A stretch of DNA of 16,786 nt from Haloferacaceae archaeon (GTDB taxonomy: Archaea > Halobacteriota > Halobacteria > Halobacteriales > Haloferacaceae), in assembly GCA_003554115.1 (NCBI GenBank), contig PWFE01000045.1, forward strand, positions 1-16,786, read 5' to 3'. A program made the position numbers and the translations under genes. The first letter of the stretch is position 1. Each line of letters starts with the position of its first letter. Shown in pieces: positions 6,535 through 13,100 of the stretch. Under the pieces are notes generated by a model. That model ran no database searches and was not told the origin of the DNA. It was given only the letters and a program-made list of their open reading frames with translations.

Positions 6535-7821
6535 ATGAATCCAGGCGACCGCATCCGAGTCGAACACAGCGGCGTCGAAAACGAAGGCGTGCTTATGCCT
6601 TCGTCGACGGCCGACTATCTCGTCGTCAAACTCGACGGCGGCTACAACATTGGCGTCGACCGCGCCGAGGCGACCGCTGAGGTGCTTGAAACTGATGTGT
6701 ATGACGTGGGTGACAGTAGTGAGGAAGACGACCACTCCGTCTCGGAGATCGAGTTCGGCGACGATCTGCCGACGATTTCGCTTATCTCTACTGGCGGAAC
6801 GATTGCCTCAACGGTTGATTACCGAACCGGCGCGGTCACCGCCCAGTTTACCGCCGAAGACGTCCTGCGAGCAGTGCCCGAACTCGCTGGTCGAGCCAAC
6901 TACCGAGGTCGTGTCGTCGCCAACATCCTCAGCGAGAACATGGATCCCTCTATCTGGCAGCAACTCGCCCGCGCGGTCCACGAAGAGATTGAGGCCGGCG
7001 CGGACGGCGTTGTCGTCATGCACGGCACGGATACGATGCAGTATTCGGCCTCCGTGCTCTCGTTTATGTTAGATACACCGGTCCCCATCGTCTTTACGGG
7101 CAGCCAGCGGTCTGCGGATCGACCCTCCTCAGATAACGTGATGAACGCGGTTTCGGCGGTCGAGACCGCCAAAGCCGACTGCGCGGAGGTGTTGGTCTGC
7201 ATGCACGCCGAAGCCAGCGACACCCACTGTGCACTCCACCGCGGCACGCGTGTCCGCAAAAACCACACTTCCCGGCGGGATGCTTTCGAGACAGTCGGCA
7301 ACAAGCCGCTGGGGACGGTCGACTACGAAGCTGCTGCCGAAGAGGGCGAAGACGGTACGGTCGCCACCGACGCCATCGAGTTCCGCCGAGCGTACACCGA
7401 ACGTGGTGCGGTCGACCCTGCGCTCTACGACGATCTGAATCCTGATGTCGAACTCGTCAAATTCTCCCCCGGGATGGATCCCGCCGCGTGGGACTATCTC
7501 GACGACAAAGCTGGCATCATCATCGAAGGCACCGGACTGGGCCATGTCCACACCGATCTCATTCCGCGAATCGAGGAGTTGGTCGACGACGGCGCGGTCG
7601 TCGCCATGACGAGCCAGTGTCTCGAAGGCCGCGTCTGTGACCGCGTCTACGATACGGGTCGAGACCTCATCGATGCGGGCGTCGTTGAGGCTGGCGATAC
7701 GCTCGCCGGGACGGCGAAAGTCAAACTCATGTGGGCGTTGGCGAATCTTGATGCGCCGGCCGAGGGGATGACCCGCTCGCTGGCCGGCGAGATCACCGAG
7801 GAGTCCCAGCCGTGGCGGTAG
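6535..7821 (+). CDS. gatD: Glutamyl-tRNA(Gln) amidotransferase subunit D
   Basis: The asparaginase-like subunit of the archaeal GatDE complex. It releases ammonia from Gln or Asn, which GatE then uses to convert Glu-tRNA(Gln) to Gln-tRNA(Gln). The protein has 428 residues, the usual length. Residues 1-55 are the small N-terminal barrel typical of GatD (G-D-R-I-R-V-E at 4-10), followed by an acidic linker. The asparaginase domain begins at 79. Its catalytic set is visible: T86 and T89 in S-T-G-G-T-I-A-S, T165-D166 in H-G-T-D-T-M, and K242 in R-V-R-K-N-H-T-S-R-R-D-A-F. The frame is open to 6355, but the upstream part overlaps the divergent gene and lacks conservation, and the family N-terminus M-N-P-G-D-R starts at 6535. 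A weak TATA-like TTTCAAG lies about 28 bases upstream. gatE is not in this window. Confidence 0.95.
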   Translation: MNPGDRIRVEHSGVENEGVLMPSSTADYLVVKLDGGYNIGVDRAEATAEVLETDVYDVGDSSEEDDHSVSEIEFGDDLPTISLISTGGTIASTVDYRTGAVTAQFTAEDVLRAVPELAGRANYRGRVVANILSENMDPSIWQQLARAVHEEIEAGADGVVVMHGTDTMQYSASVLSFMLDTPVPIVFTGSQRSADRPSSDNVMNAVSAVETAKADCAEVLVCMHAEASDTHCALHRGTRVRKNHTSRRDAFETVGNKPLGTVDYEAAAEEGEDGTVATDAIEFRRAYTERGAVDPALYDDLNPDVELVKFSPGMDPAAWDYLDDKAGIIIEGTGLGHVHTDLIPRIEELVDDGAVVAMTSQCLEGRVCDRVYDTGRDLIDAGVVEAGDTLAGTAKVKLMWALANLDAPAEGMTRSLAGEITEESQPWR

Positions 7822-7832
7822 TCGACGACTAC

Positions 7833-7839
7833 TTTTATA
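7833..7839 (+). promoter_or_regulatory. TATA box of the small membrane protein gene
   Basis: TTTTATA follows the gatD stop by 11 bases and predicts a start near 7863, with a leader of about 27 bases to the ATG at 7890. It separates this gene from the gatD transcript. Confidence 0.5.
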
Positions 7840-7889
7840 CCAGCGGCTGAAACCGGAGCGTTCATTCGGCTCAGCGAATACGAGCCAGT

Positions 7890-8153
7890 ATGACCGTTTC
7901 GGCACTCGCTGATCCGTTGATCGCGTCGACGTTTATCGACCGGCCGATTGACATCGTGATCTTTCTTGCTGTGCTTGCGATATCTGTCTGGATGTTTCGT
8001 GATGCGCTTGGTCGCGGAAAGTCGGTGTTTGTCGCCGCAGGCTGGGCAATCGGTGGAATCGTTCTACCGGCGATCATCCATTTCGCATATCTGTATCTCC
8101 GGCTCAAATCCGAAGGCAGTTTGAGCGGACCGCCGGCCAGCGACTCGAAGTAA
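7890..8153 (+). CDS. Small two-helix membrane protein, unknown function
   Basis: A protein of 87 residues with two hydrophobic segments near 20-36 and 46-70, joined by a short basic loop (R-D-A-L-G-R-G-K), and a polar, proline-containing tail. I do not recognise a named family. A good TATA box lies upstream and codon use matches the neighbours, so I consider it a real gene. It ends four bases before the stop of the convergent UspA gene. Confidence 0.65.
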   Translation: MTVSALADPLIASTFIDRPIDIVIFLAVLAISVWMFRDALGRGKSVFVAAGWAIGGIVLPAIIHFAYLYLRLKSEGSLSGPPASDSK

Positions 8154-8157
8154 GCAC

Positions 8158-8550
8158 TCAGGCGGTCGGCAACATCACAACAGGGGAGTCACTTTTGGCT
8201 ATCAGTGAGGTCCGGACCCCGCCGGCGAGCAGATCGAACCACGCACTGCCGCCACGCGAACAGAAGACGATTGCCGAGGCGCCGACCTCTTCGGCAGTAT
8301 GGCATAACGTGTCCGTGATTTCTGTCCCGTCTTTCAAGTGGGTCTCGACTGTCAGTCCCGAGGTAGCAGCCAGTGATTCGAACCGCTCGATAGCGTCAGT
8401 TCCGCGCTGCCGATCTGTGTCGACAACGTGGATGACGACTGGGCGGGCGGTGGCCGGTTCGATGTGATCGACGAGTGCGGCGTACGTCGCCTCGGCGTCG
8501 GATTCGTCAGCGATGGGTACCAGTGGGCGATCTAGCAGGCTGTCTGTCAT
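8158..8550 (-). CDS. UspA-type universal stress domain protein
   Basis: A cytosolic Rossmann-like protein of 130 residues. The beta1 strand R-P-L-V-P-I-A-D (8-15) is followed by a helix. V-V-I-H-V-V-D (38-44) is beta2. A-S-A-I-V-F-C-S-R-G-G-S (91-102) with G-G-V-R-T-S-L-I (110-117) forms the nucleotide-loop region, and S-P-V-V-M-L-P (122-128) is the last strand. The family's G-x-x-G-(x)9-G-S ATP-binding pattern is only loosely kept, so nucleotide binding is uncertain. I chose the ATG at 8550 because it gives the usual UspA N-terminus and is preceded by GGAGG with eight bases of spacing. A longer frame reaches back into the neighbouring gene and is not conserved-looking. The ligand and the stress sensed are unknown. 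Confidence 0.8.
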   Translation of the reverse strand: MTDSLLDRPLVPIADESDAEATYAALVDHIEPATARPVVIHVVDTDRQRGTDAIERFESLAATSGLTVETHLKDGTEITDTLCHTAEEVGASAIVFCSRGGSAWFDLLAGGVRTSLIAKSDSPVVMLPTA

Positions 8551-8623
8551 GGGTGAGTCCTCCGAATCATGGTGTATCGACTCCCATACAAGACGTTCGA
8601 ACAGGAGTGACATAGCCATGTTG

Positions 8624-9364
8624 TCAGATCGATTGCTCGCCGTCGACGATTGCTCGCAGCCGGTCGGTCGCGGTCGCGTCGAACCAGAGCCGTCGACGCC
8701 ACCACGGCCCCTTGCCCGAGTCGTTCGAAAGTTGGGTAACGATCCGATTGGCACTCGCGCCGCTGTCGGACGAACTCAGCGGAACTGCTTGGTCGAACAG
8801 CTTCGAGTCATTGGTGCCGACGACGAGTACCTTGGCGTCGAACGCCTCACGCTTGCAGTGGGCGTTGCTTGCGACTGGTCGGCGGTCGACTTCCGAGAGT
8901 TGTGCGCAGTCGTCGCTGTCATAGACGCGGTCGACTCGAAACTCACCAATGAGGTATGCGCCCCACTCAGGGGCGACCCAGTCGACTGCGGGGCCGGTTT
9001 CGACTGAGTCGGGTGGGTCATGCCGTGTGAGTGTCGCATAAAAATAGAGCGAATCGCCAGAATCGAGTTTGCCGAGTGGGCCGGCTTTGACGCCGTGTTC
9101 GTCGCCGTAGGTGTACTGCGAACAGGTAGGATACCCAGCGAACTCCGGGTCGAGATGGACCGGTAGTTGGCGGGTCTGTTCGTCGACCGAGAATGGGAGC
9201 TCGTCGAGTGCTGCCAGCAACTCCTCGTAGGTAACAACTGGCTCGGCTGTTGGCTTGCGTTCGGGAATCGGAACGTAGACGAAACTGCCGTCGGGGTAGA
9301 TCGGCCCCCGAAATCCCGGCAGGTTAGTGTTGGCAGCGACGTTGATTGCGATGGCCTTGGACAC
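8624..9364 (-). CDS. Nmad3-like putative nucleotide modification protein
   Basis: A soluble protein of 246 residues with a GTG start. Its N-terminus (A-I-A-I-N-V-A-A-N-T) and blocks H-L-D-P-E-F-A-G-Y-P (70-79), Y-T-Y-G-D (84-88), W-G-A-Y-L-I-G-E-F (134-142), N-A-H-C-K-R (167-172) and D-S-G-K-G-P-W-W-R-R (215-224) match a haloarchaeal family annotated, to my memory, as Nmad3 (nucleotide modification associated domain 3). That family was proposed from its genomic association with DNA or RNA base-modification systems. No catalytic activity has been shown that I know of. Several invariant-looking His, Asp, Lys and Arg positions suggest an enzyme. It lies 12 bases after the acyltransferase gene on the same strand, so the two are probably co-transcribed. 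No methyltransferase, nuclease or glycosyltransferase partner lies nearby. Confidence 0.6.
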   Translation of the reverse strand: MSKAIAINVAANTNLPGFRGPIYPDGSFVYVPIPERKPTAEPVVTYEELLAALDELPFSVDEQTRQLPVHLDPEFAGYPTCSQYTYGDEHGVKAGPLGKLDSGDSLYFYATLTRHDPPDSVETGPAVDWVAPEWGAYLIGEFRVDRVYDSDDCAQLSEVDRRPVASNAHCKREAFDAKVLVVGTNDSKLFDQAVPLSSSDSGASANRIVTQLSNDSGKGPWWRRRLWFDATATDRLRAIVDGEQSI

Positions 9365-9376
9365 GGTATGGAGTGT

Positions 9377-10339
9377 CTACTCGGTGTTAGAATCGGGCTG
9401 TGCCGACTGATCGATGGATGGGTTGACTCCGGCGGGTGGCTCTGGCGGCGACAACGACCGCTGGAACTCATCGTAGATCTCGACCTCGTCGTCAATCTCG
9501 TATGGTAGCTCGCGGTCGGCTTGGTTACTTGTGAGTCGACCATCTCCGATCGGCTCGGCCGTCGACTCCCAGCCGGGTTTGATTTTGACGCTTTTGGCGG
9601 GCATACCGACGACGATGTGGTGTGCGGGGACATCGCCTTGGACCACTGCGCGCGCTCCGACAATCGAGTTCTCGCCGATGTGACAGCCGGCCCGAACCAT
9701 CGCGTCGTAGGTGATACGGGCGTTGTCCTCGACGACGGTGTGGTAGTTTTTCACCGAGGTCTGGTCGACGATGTCGTGGTCGTGGCTGTAGATGTGGACA
9801 CCGTCGGAAACCGAAACGCGGTCGCCAATTGTGAGTGTACCGCGATCGTCGAGATGGACATCGTCGTGGACGACGGTGTTGTCTCCGACCGAGATGTTGT
9901 GGCCGTAGGTGAAGGTGATGCCTTTGAAAAACCGACAGTTCTCGCCGCACTCATCGAAGAGGTGGCCGGCGAGCATCCGGCGGAACTGGAGGGCGAACTC
10001 GACGTTGTCGGCCATCGGGGTGGCGTCGAACTGCCGCCAGAGCCACTGGAGGTGTTTGGATCGCTTGAATTTGGCTTCGTCCTTTTCGGCGTAGTATTCG
10101 GCCTCGACGGTCGCATTACAGGGGTTGTATCCCTGCAGGCGCATCCGGGTTGCTGGCGAGACCGATTGGCCGGCCTGCCAGGCCTCGTAGTCTTGGCGGT
10201 CGCCAAACAGATCAATAAGAACGTCTTCGACGACATCGCAGGTGTCTTCGTCCGACGAGAGCCGCTCGTCGACAGACTCAATAAAGCCCCGAATCCCCAC
10301 GGCCGCATCCGGGGGCAACGAGACGTGTCGCTTCGTCAT
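9377..10339 (-). CDS. Hexapeptide-repeat (left-handed beta-helix) acyltransferase
   Basis: A protein of 320 residues. Residues 1-125 are a hydrophilic, mostly helical region that I do not recognise. Residues 130-256 are a left-handed beta-helix of the maltose/galactoside O-acetyltransferase type. Its hexapeptide turns include I-S-V-G-D-N, L-T-I-G-D-R-V-S-V-S-D-G, Y-S-H-D-H-D (catalytic histidine, H185 or H187), A-G-C-H-I-G-E-N-S-I-V-G-A-R-A-V-V and V-V-G-M-P-A-K. The tail (257-320) is acidic and disordered. It should transfer an acetyl or other acyl group from CoA to an unknown hydroxyl or amino acceptor. The start at 10339 is supported by TTTATTTA on the minus strand 25 bases upstream; the 54 residues of open frame before it are not conserved-looking. 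It is probably the first gene of an operon with the Nmad3-like gene. Confidence 0.82.
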   Translation of the reverse strand: MTKRHVSLPPDAAVGIRGFIESVDERLSSDEDTCDVVEDVLIDLFGDRQDYEAWQAGQSVSPATRMRLQGYNPCNATVEAEYYAEKDEAKFKRSKHLQWLWRQFDATPMADNVEFALQFRRMLAGHLFDECGENCRFFKGITFTYGHNISVGDNTVVHDDVHLDDRGTLTIGDRVSVSDGVHIYSHDHDIVDQTSVKNYHTVVEDNARITYDAMVRAGCHIGENSIVGARAVVQGDVPAHHIVVGMPAKSVKIKPGWESTAEPIGDGRLTSNQADRELPYEIDDEVEIYDEFQRSLSPPEPPAGVNPSIDQSAQPDSNTE

Positions 10340-10360
10340 TGTCGCTTCATTGCTCGGGAG

Positions 10361-10368
10361 TAAATAAA
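10361..10368 (-). promoter_or_regulatory. TATA box of the acyltransferase/Nmad3 operon
   Basis: On the minus strand this reads TTTATTTA, centred about 25 bases before the ATG at 10339. It is a strong archaeal TATA box giving a leaderless mRNA. Confidence 0.6.
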
Positions 10369-10458
10369 GGAATTCGGTTGTGTGGTCGACCGTCACACCG
10401 ACTCGAGACGGGGACAGATTAGCTGCCCGAGCAGTCACTCGATGTGGTACGGGCGGTT

Positions 10459-10471
10459 GATGGTTGGGACC
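10459..10471 (+). repeat. Direct repeat GATGGTTGGGACC, copy 1
   Basis: An exact 13-base match to 10688-10700, 229 bases away in the same intergenic region. It lies between the acyltransferase promoter and the AT-rich core. Confidence 0.6.
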
Positions 10472-10644
10472 TGCAGCCGACACCGCACCACAACCTCCCA
10501 TTGGATTGACGGTACTAATATGTGATTATCCGAGTTACAGTTAATTAGTTGTTTTGTAACCAACACTAGGCATACAGTACTATATGATGTCGTGAGAAAC
10601 AATCTCATAGACATGACTGCCCTCCAATATGAAAGCCAAGCCAC

Positions 10645-10650
10645 TTTTAG
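10645..10650 (+). promoter_or_regulatory. TATA box of the TrmB-family regulator
   Basis: TTTTAG predicts a start near 10674, which leaves a leader of about 28 bases before the ATG at 10702. Confidence 0.4.
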
Positions 10651-10654
10651 GACC

Positions 10655-10673
10655 CCTGTCAACTACCGACAGG
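10655..10673. promoter_or_regulatory. Candidate operator: inverted repeat CCTGTC-N7-GACAGG
   Basis: A perfect six-base dyad (10655-10660 and 10668-10673) lies between the TATA box and the predicted transcription start of the TrmB-family gene. The position suits a repressor site, and autoregulation by the TrmB protein is the simplest inference. Confidence 0.4.
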
Positions 10674-10687
10674 CCGGTGTAGCCGGC

Positions 10688-10700
10688 GATGGTTGGGACC
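10688..10700 (+). repeat. Direct repeat GATGGTTGGGACC, copy 2
   Basis: The second exact copy of the 13-mer, ending one base before the ATG of the TrmB-family gene, so it would lie in the mRNA leader. Confidence 0.6.
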
Positions 10701-10701
10701 C

Positions 10702-11544
10702 ATGACAGACACAGTACAACAGACGGACCTGATCGAACAGCTCCAACAGTTCGGACTTAAAACGTATGAGGCCAGATGCTTTGTTGCACTCTCGCGCGTC
10801 CCGCAAGCGACGGCCCGCGAACTCAGCGAGATAACCGATGTCCCGCGAACACGGGTGTACGATGCTGTTGGCGTGCTCGAATCCGAGGGGTTAGTTACCA
10901 TTCATCACGGTAACCCGCAGGTGTTTCGTGCCGTCGACCTCGATGAGGCAATCACGACACTTCGGCGGACATACGAGACACGGCTTGCGTCAATCCACCA
11001 GCGACTCGAATCCATCGAGCCAGCGACGCTCGAAGACCAACAGCCAATCGACCACGAGGTCTGGTCGCTGTCGGGAAGCGAGGCGATTTCGGCCAGAACC
11101 GAGCGGCTCGTTGAGACGGCAGACCATGAGGTTCGACTGCTCGTCGACGAATCAGTGCTCGATGCCGAACTCACAGCCACGATCAACGCGGCGGCCAACC
11201 GGGAACTACAGCTGACCGTCGGCGTGGTCGGAACCCATGAGTTGACAACTGAACTCCCCGATGAATCGCTTGTTGAACTCTCGCCGGCCGCTTTCTCGTG
11301 GCTTGGCTTCGAGCCTACTGCACATTCGACTGGCGAGTCGTCGGCCGGCCAGTCGGGTGTGTGGGACGGCGAGACGACACTGACTCGGCTTGCGGTCATC
11401 GACGGCGAAAAAGCCATTGTGGGGAGTGATACCGCCTCCTCGACTGACGAGGTCGACGAGCGGTCGGTGTATGCAGCTGGCGAAACAAACGGGGTAGTCG
11501 TCATGGCCCGAGAGCTGCTTCGCAGCCAGCTATCGACTGGCTGA
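10702..11544 (+). CDS. TrmB-family transcription regulator
   Basis: A protein of 280 residues. Residues 8-80 are the TrmB-type winged helix: L-Q-Q-F-G-L-K-T-Y-E-A-R-C-F-V-A-L, then A-T-A-R-E-L-S-E-I-T-D-V-P-R-T-R-V-Y-D-A-V and the wing ending F-R-A-V-D. Residues 82-106 are a helical linker that probably dimerises. Residues 118-275 are the C-terminal effector/dimer domain seen in haloarchaeal TrmB-like proteins, with W-S-L-S-G, a V-R-L-L-V-D-E strand and a late L-A-V-I-D-G-E-K-A-I-V-G-S strand pair. Relatives bind sugars or other metabolites, but none can be named here. The ATG at 10702 is preferred to a TTG nine bases upstream that falls in the direct repeat. It is followed by the CBS-pair gene, which has its own TATA box. 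Confidence 0.85.
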   Translation: MTDTVQQTDLIEQLQQFGLKTYEARCFVALSRVPQATARELSEITDVPRTRVYDAVGVLESEGLVTIHHGNPQVFRAVDLDEAITTLRRTYETRLASIHQRLESIEPATLEDQQPIDHEVWSLSGSEAISARTERLVETADHEVRLLVDESVLDAELTATINAAANRELQLTVGVVGTHELTTELPDESLVELSPAAFSWLGFEPTAHSTGESSAGQSGVWDGETTLTRLAVIDGEKAIVGSDTASSTDEVDERSVYAAGETNGVVVMARELLRSQLSTG

Positions 11545-11565
11545 GCACACAACCGCCGAAACAGC

Positions 11566-11571
11566 AATATA
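11566..11571 (+). promoter_or_regulatory. TATA box of the CBS-pair gene
   Basis: AATATA is centred about 27 bases before the ATG at 11595, predicting a leaderless mRNA separate from the TrmB-family transcript. Confidence 0.5.
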
Positions 11572-11594
11572 CATCGCGCAGAGAACGTACAAAA

Positions 11595-12035
11595 ATGCGA
11601 GTCTCGGAACTGATGAGCCGGGAGTTGGTGACCGTTCCACTTGGAGCGACAATGAAAGGTGCTGCCGGCCAGATGCTCCAAAACGGCGTCGGTAGTGTCA
11701 TCGTGCTCAACGACGAGACGCCCGCAGGAATCATCACAGAGACCGATGCCCTGAGAGTGGGGTATGCGACAAACCGACCGTTCGAAGACGTCCCCGTCAG
11801 AAAAGTGATGAGTCGACCGCTCACAACGATCGAACCCACGAAAACCGTTCGAACTGCAATCGGCCGCATGCGCCGCGAGAGTGTGAAAAAACTCCCCGTC
11901 GTCTCTGGGTTCGACCTCGTCGGCATCATCACGATGTCAGATATTATCTTCAACCACGGCGAGTTGCTCAACGAAGCTCGCACACTCGAATCCGGTCACG
12001 GCAATCGAGACCCCGCCGAGTGGCGAGGAAACTAA
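11595..12035 (+). CDS. CBS-domain pair protein
   Basis: A stand-alone Bateman module of 146 residues. CBS1 spans about 3-57 (V-S-E-L-M-S-R-E, then G-S-V-I-V-L-N-D and G-I-I-T-E-T-D). CBS2 spans about 66-122 (V-R-K-V-M-S-R-P, then K-K-L-P-V-V and L-V-G-I-I-T-M-S-D-I). CBS pairs bind adenosyl ligands such as AMP, ATP or SAM in the cleft and usually regulate a partner protein. The T-E-T-D and T-M-S-D motifs keep the ribose-binding aspartates (D51, D116). The tail after 125 is short and charged. It lies 50 bases downstream of the TrmB-family gene and has its own promoter, so a functional link is only suggested. Confidence 0.85.
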   Translation: MRVSELMSRELVTVPLGATMKGAAGQMLQNGVGSVIVLNDETPAGIITETDALRVGYATNRPFEDVPVRKVMSRPLTTIEPTKTVRTAIGRMRRESVKKLPVVSGFDLVGIITMSDIIFNHGELLNEARTLESGHGNRDPAEWRGN

Positions 12036-12150
12036 CGCCTTCTGTTCAGTTCGAAACCGCCCGTAGGCAGCCCCATTTTACCTTGTACAACCACATTCAC
12101 CCCGCATCCAGCAACTCACGGAATCAGTGGTCGACGAAACCCGTAAGTGA

Positions 12151-12570
12151 ATGCCGACCTCACCGTTCGATATGGCCATCGAGTCCCACGTTGCCGCGGT
12201 CGGCCGAAAGATCGCGGCCTCGCCGCTGTGGACTGGACTCGCTATCACGCTGTTTTTCGTCCTGCCGACAGTGATCGTGCCGTCGATCCCGTTGTGGTTC
12301 TCGGCGGTGTTCGCACTCGTCATTGGCCCGCCGATTCTGCTGGGCTGTTTTCTGTTGTATGGGGTCGCTCGTCGACTCAAAGGTGTCGTCGAACCCGGCG
12401 AGACAGCCGACTCAGGTTCTGAAGCTCAGGATCCTGTCGACCGGCTCAAAGAGCGGTATGCCAACGGCGAGATCGACGATGCAACCTTCGAGCGGCATCT
12501 CGAATTGGTGATCGAAACCGAATCGCTAGAAAATTCTGAGTCGACGCCCGAACGCATTCGTAATAAGTAG
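12151..12570 (+). CDS. Two-helix membrane protein with C-terminal SHOCT-like domain
   Basis: A protein of 139 residues. An amphipathic N-terminus is followed by two hydrophobic segments near 27-44 and 50-72, a short acidic linker, and then D-P-V-D-R-L-K-E-R-Y-A-N-G-E-I-D-D-A-T-F at 94-113. That is the SHOCT pattern, a short helical oligomerisation motif common at the ends of archaeal and bacterial membrane proteins. The role is unknown. ATG codons at 12151 and 12172 are both possible; I take the first. An ATTTTACC about 70 bases upstream could be its TATA box, leaving a leader of around 46 bases. It converges with the PUA-like gene, nine bases apart. Confidence 0.75.
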   Translation: MPTSPFDMAIESHVAAVGRKIAASPLWTGLAITLFFVLPTVIVPSIPLWFSAVFALVIGPPILLGCFLLYGVARRLKGVVEPGETADSGSEAQDPVDRLKERYANGEIDDATFERHLELVIETESLENSESTPERIRNK

Positions 12571-12578
12571 CCGCCGAC

Positions 12579-13100
12579 TTACAATATCGCCAGCTCCTCT
12601 TGGTTGCCTTTCGGGACCGTCGACCGCAACTCGTCGTACAGATACAGTCCAACACCGACCGGCACGCGCTTGCCGGCCAACTTGTGGGCCGCGATCAGAT
12701 ACCCCCAGTCGCCGTCCCACTCGACTGGTTGGTCCTCGCCCGCAGCGAACCGGGCGGCCTCCTCTCCGGAAAGGTCGACGACGTTTTTTGTTGCGTGATG
12801 GCCAAACCGTTGGACCGCGCTGTGGGTTGGCTTCCAGTGTTCCTGGCGGGTTCGGAGAACGGTCATTCCCAGCCCCTCGATCCGAATCGGACTCGGGGCG
12901 TCATCAGCGAAAATCCAGATTTTACCTTTTCCTTTCTCCCAGAAGGTGAAATTCTCAAACACGCTTGGATCAATACCGAACCGCTCGGCGAAGAAGTCGA
13001 CGACCTCCTGACGAGATGCCCGTCCTTTGATTTCGCGGTCGGCAGGTGTGGCGGGCAGTCGTCCGAACTGCTGGCCGACGTTATCTTTGAGATTGCTCAT
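12579..13100 (-). CDS. Free-standing PUA-like protein, C-terminal-domain partner of an RsmF/NOP2-type methyltransferase
   Basis: A protein of 173 residues. Residues 28-75 are a small alpha/beta segment (V-V-D-F-F-A-E-R-F-G, then I-W-I-F). Residues 76-170 resemble the RNA-binding tail of bacterial RsmF-type m5C methyltransferases: G-M-T-V-L-R-T, P-T-H-S-A-V-Q-R-F-G, V-D-L-S-G-E-E-A-A-R-F-A-A-G-E, G-Y-L-I-A-A-H-K, and an ending V-P-V-G-V-G with V-P-K-G. In bacteria this part is fused to the methyltransferase; here it is a separate gene. It overlaps the methyltransferase gene by ATGA and has a full Shine-Dalgarno just upstream, so the two are translationally coupled. It probably positions RNA for the methylase. 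I recall the family as haloarchaeal DUF7122. Confidence 0.75.
   Translation of the reverse strand: MSNLKDNVGQQFGRLPATPADREIKGRASRQEVVDFFAERFGIDPSVFENFTFWEKGKGKIWIFADDAPSPIRIEGLGMTVLRTRQEHWKPTHSAVQRFGHHATKNVVDLSGEEAARFAAGEDQPVEWDGDWGYLIAAHKLAGKRVPVGVGLYLYDELRSTVPKGNQEELAIL

Larger units (their letters stand above)
10369..10701. other. Gene-free, partly AT-rich regulatory region
   Basis: With the acyltransferase promoter this makes the only non-coding stretch above 300 bases (10340-10701). The part from about 10510 to 10610 is markedly more AT-rich than the rest of the window. It holds short palindromes: GTTACA/TGTAAC at 10534-10539 and 10555-10560, and TGAGA/TCTCA at 10593-10597 and 10603-10607. 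A 13-base direct repeat lies at its two ends. The only ORF inside (minus strand, 10435-10662) is 75 codons of rare-looking composition and I do not call it. No tRNA-like fold was found. Confidence 0.6.

Noticed and set aside
8776..9663. Long minus-strand ORF (295 codons) overlapping the Nmad3-like and acyltransferase genes
   Set aside because: It is Ser/Arg/Pro/Thr-rich and in a shifted frame relative to two recognisable genes, a typical out-of-frame shadow.
9521..10363. Long plus-strand ORF (280 codons) opposite the acyltransferase
   Set aside because: It is the antisense shadow of a well-supported gene: Val/Asp/Gly-rich with no motif. Long antisense frames are common in codon-biased haloarchaeal DNA.
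10340..10501. In-frame upstream extension of the acyltransferase (54 residues)
   Set aside because: It contains the strong TATA box and one copy of the direct repeat, and the product is not conserved-looking.
10435..10662. Minus-strand ORF of 75 codons in the AT-rich intergenic region
   Set aside because: Its Cys/Ile/Leu-rich composition is unlike acidic haloarchaeal proteins, it has no ribosome-binding site or TATA box at a suitable distance, and it overlaps the regulatory elements.
12036..12150. T-loop-like GTTCGAAAC in the spacer before the SHOCT protein gene
   Set aside because: No acceptor, D-arm or anticodon stem could be formed around it.
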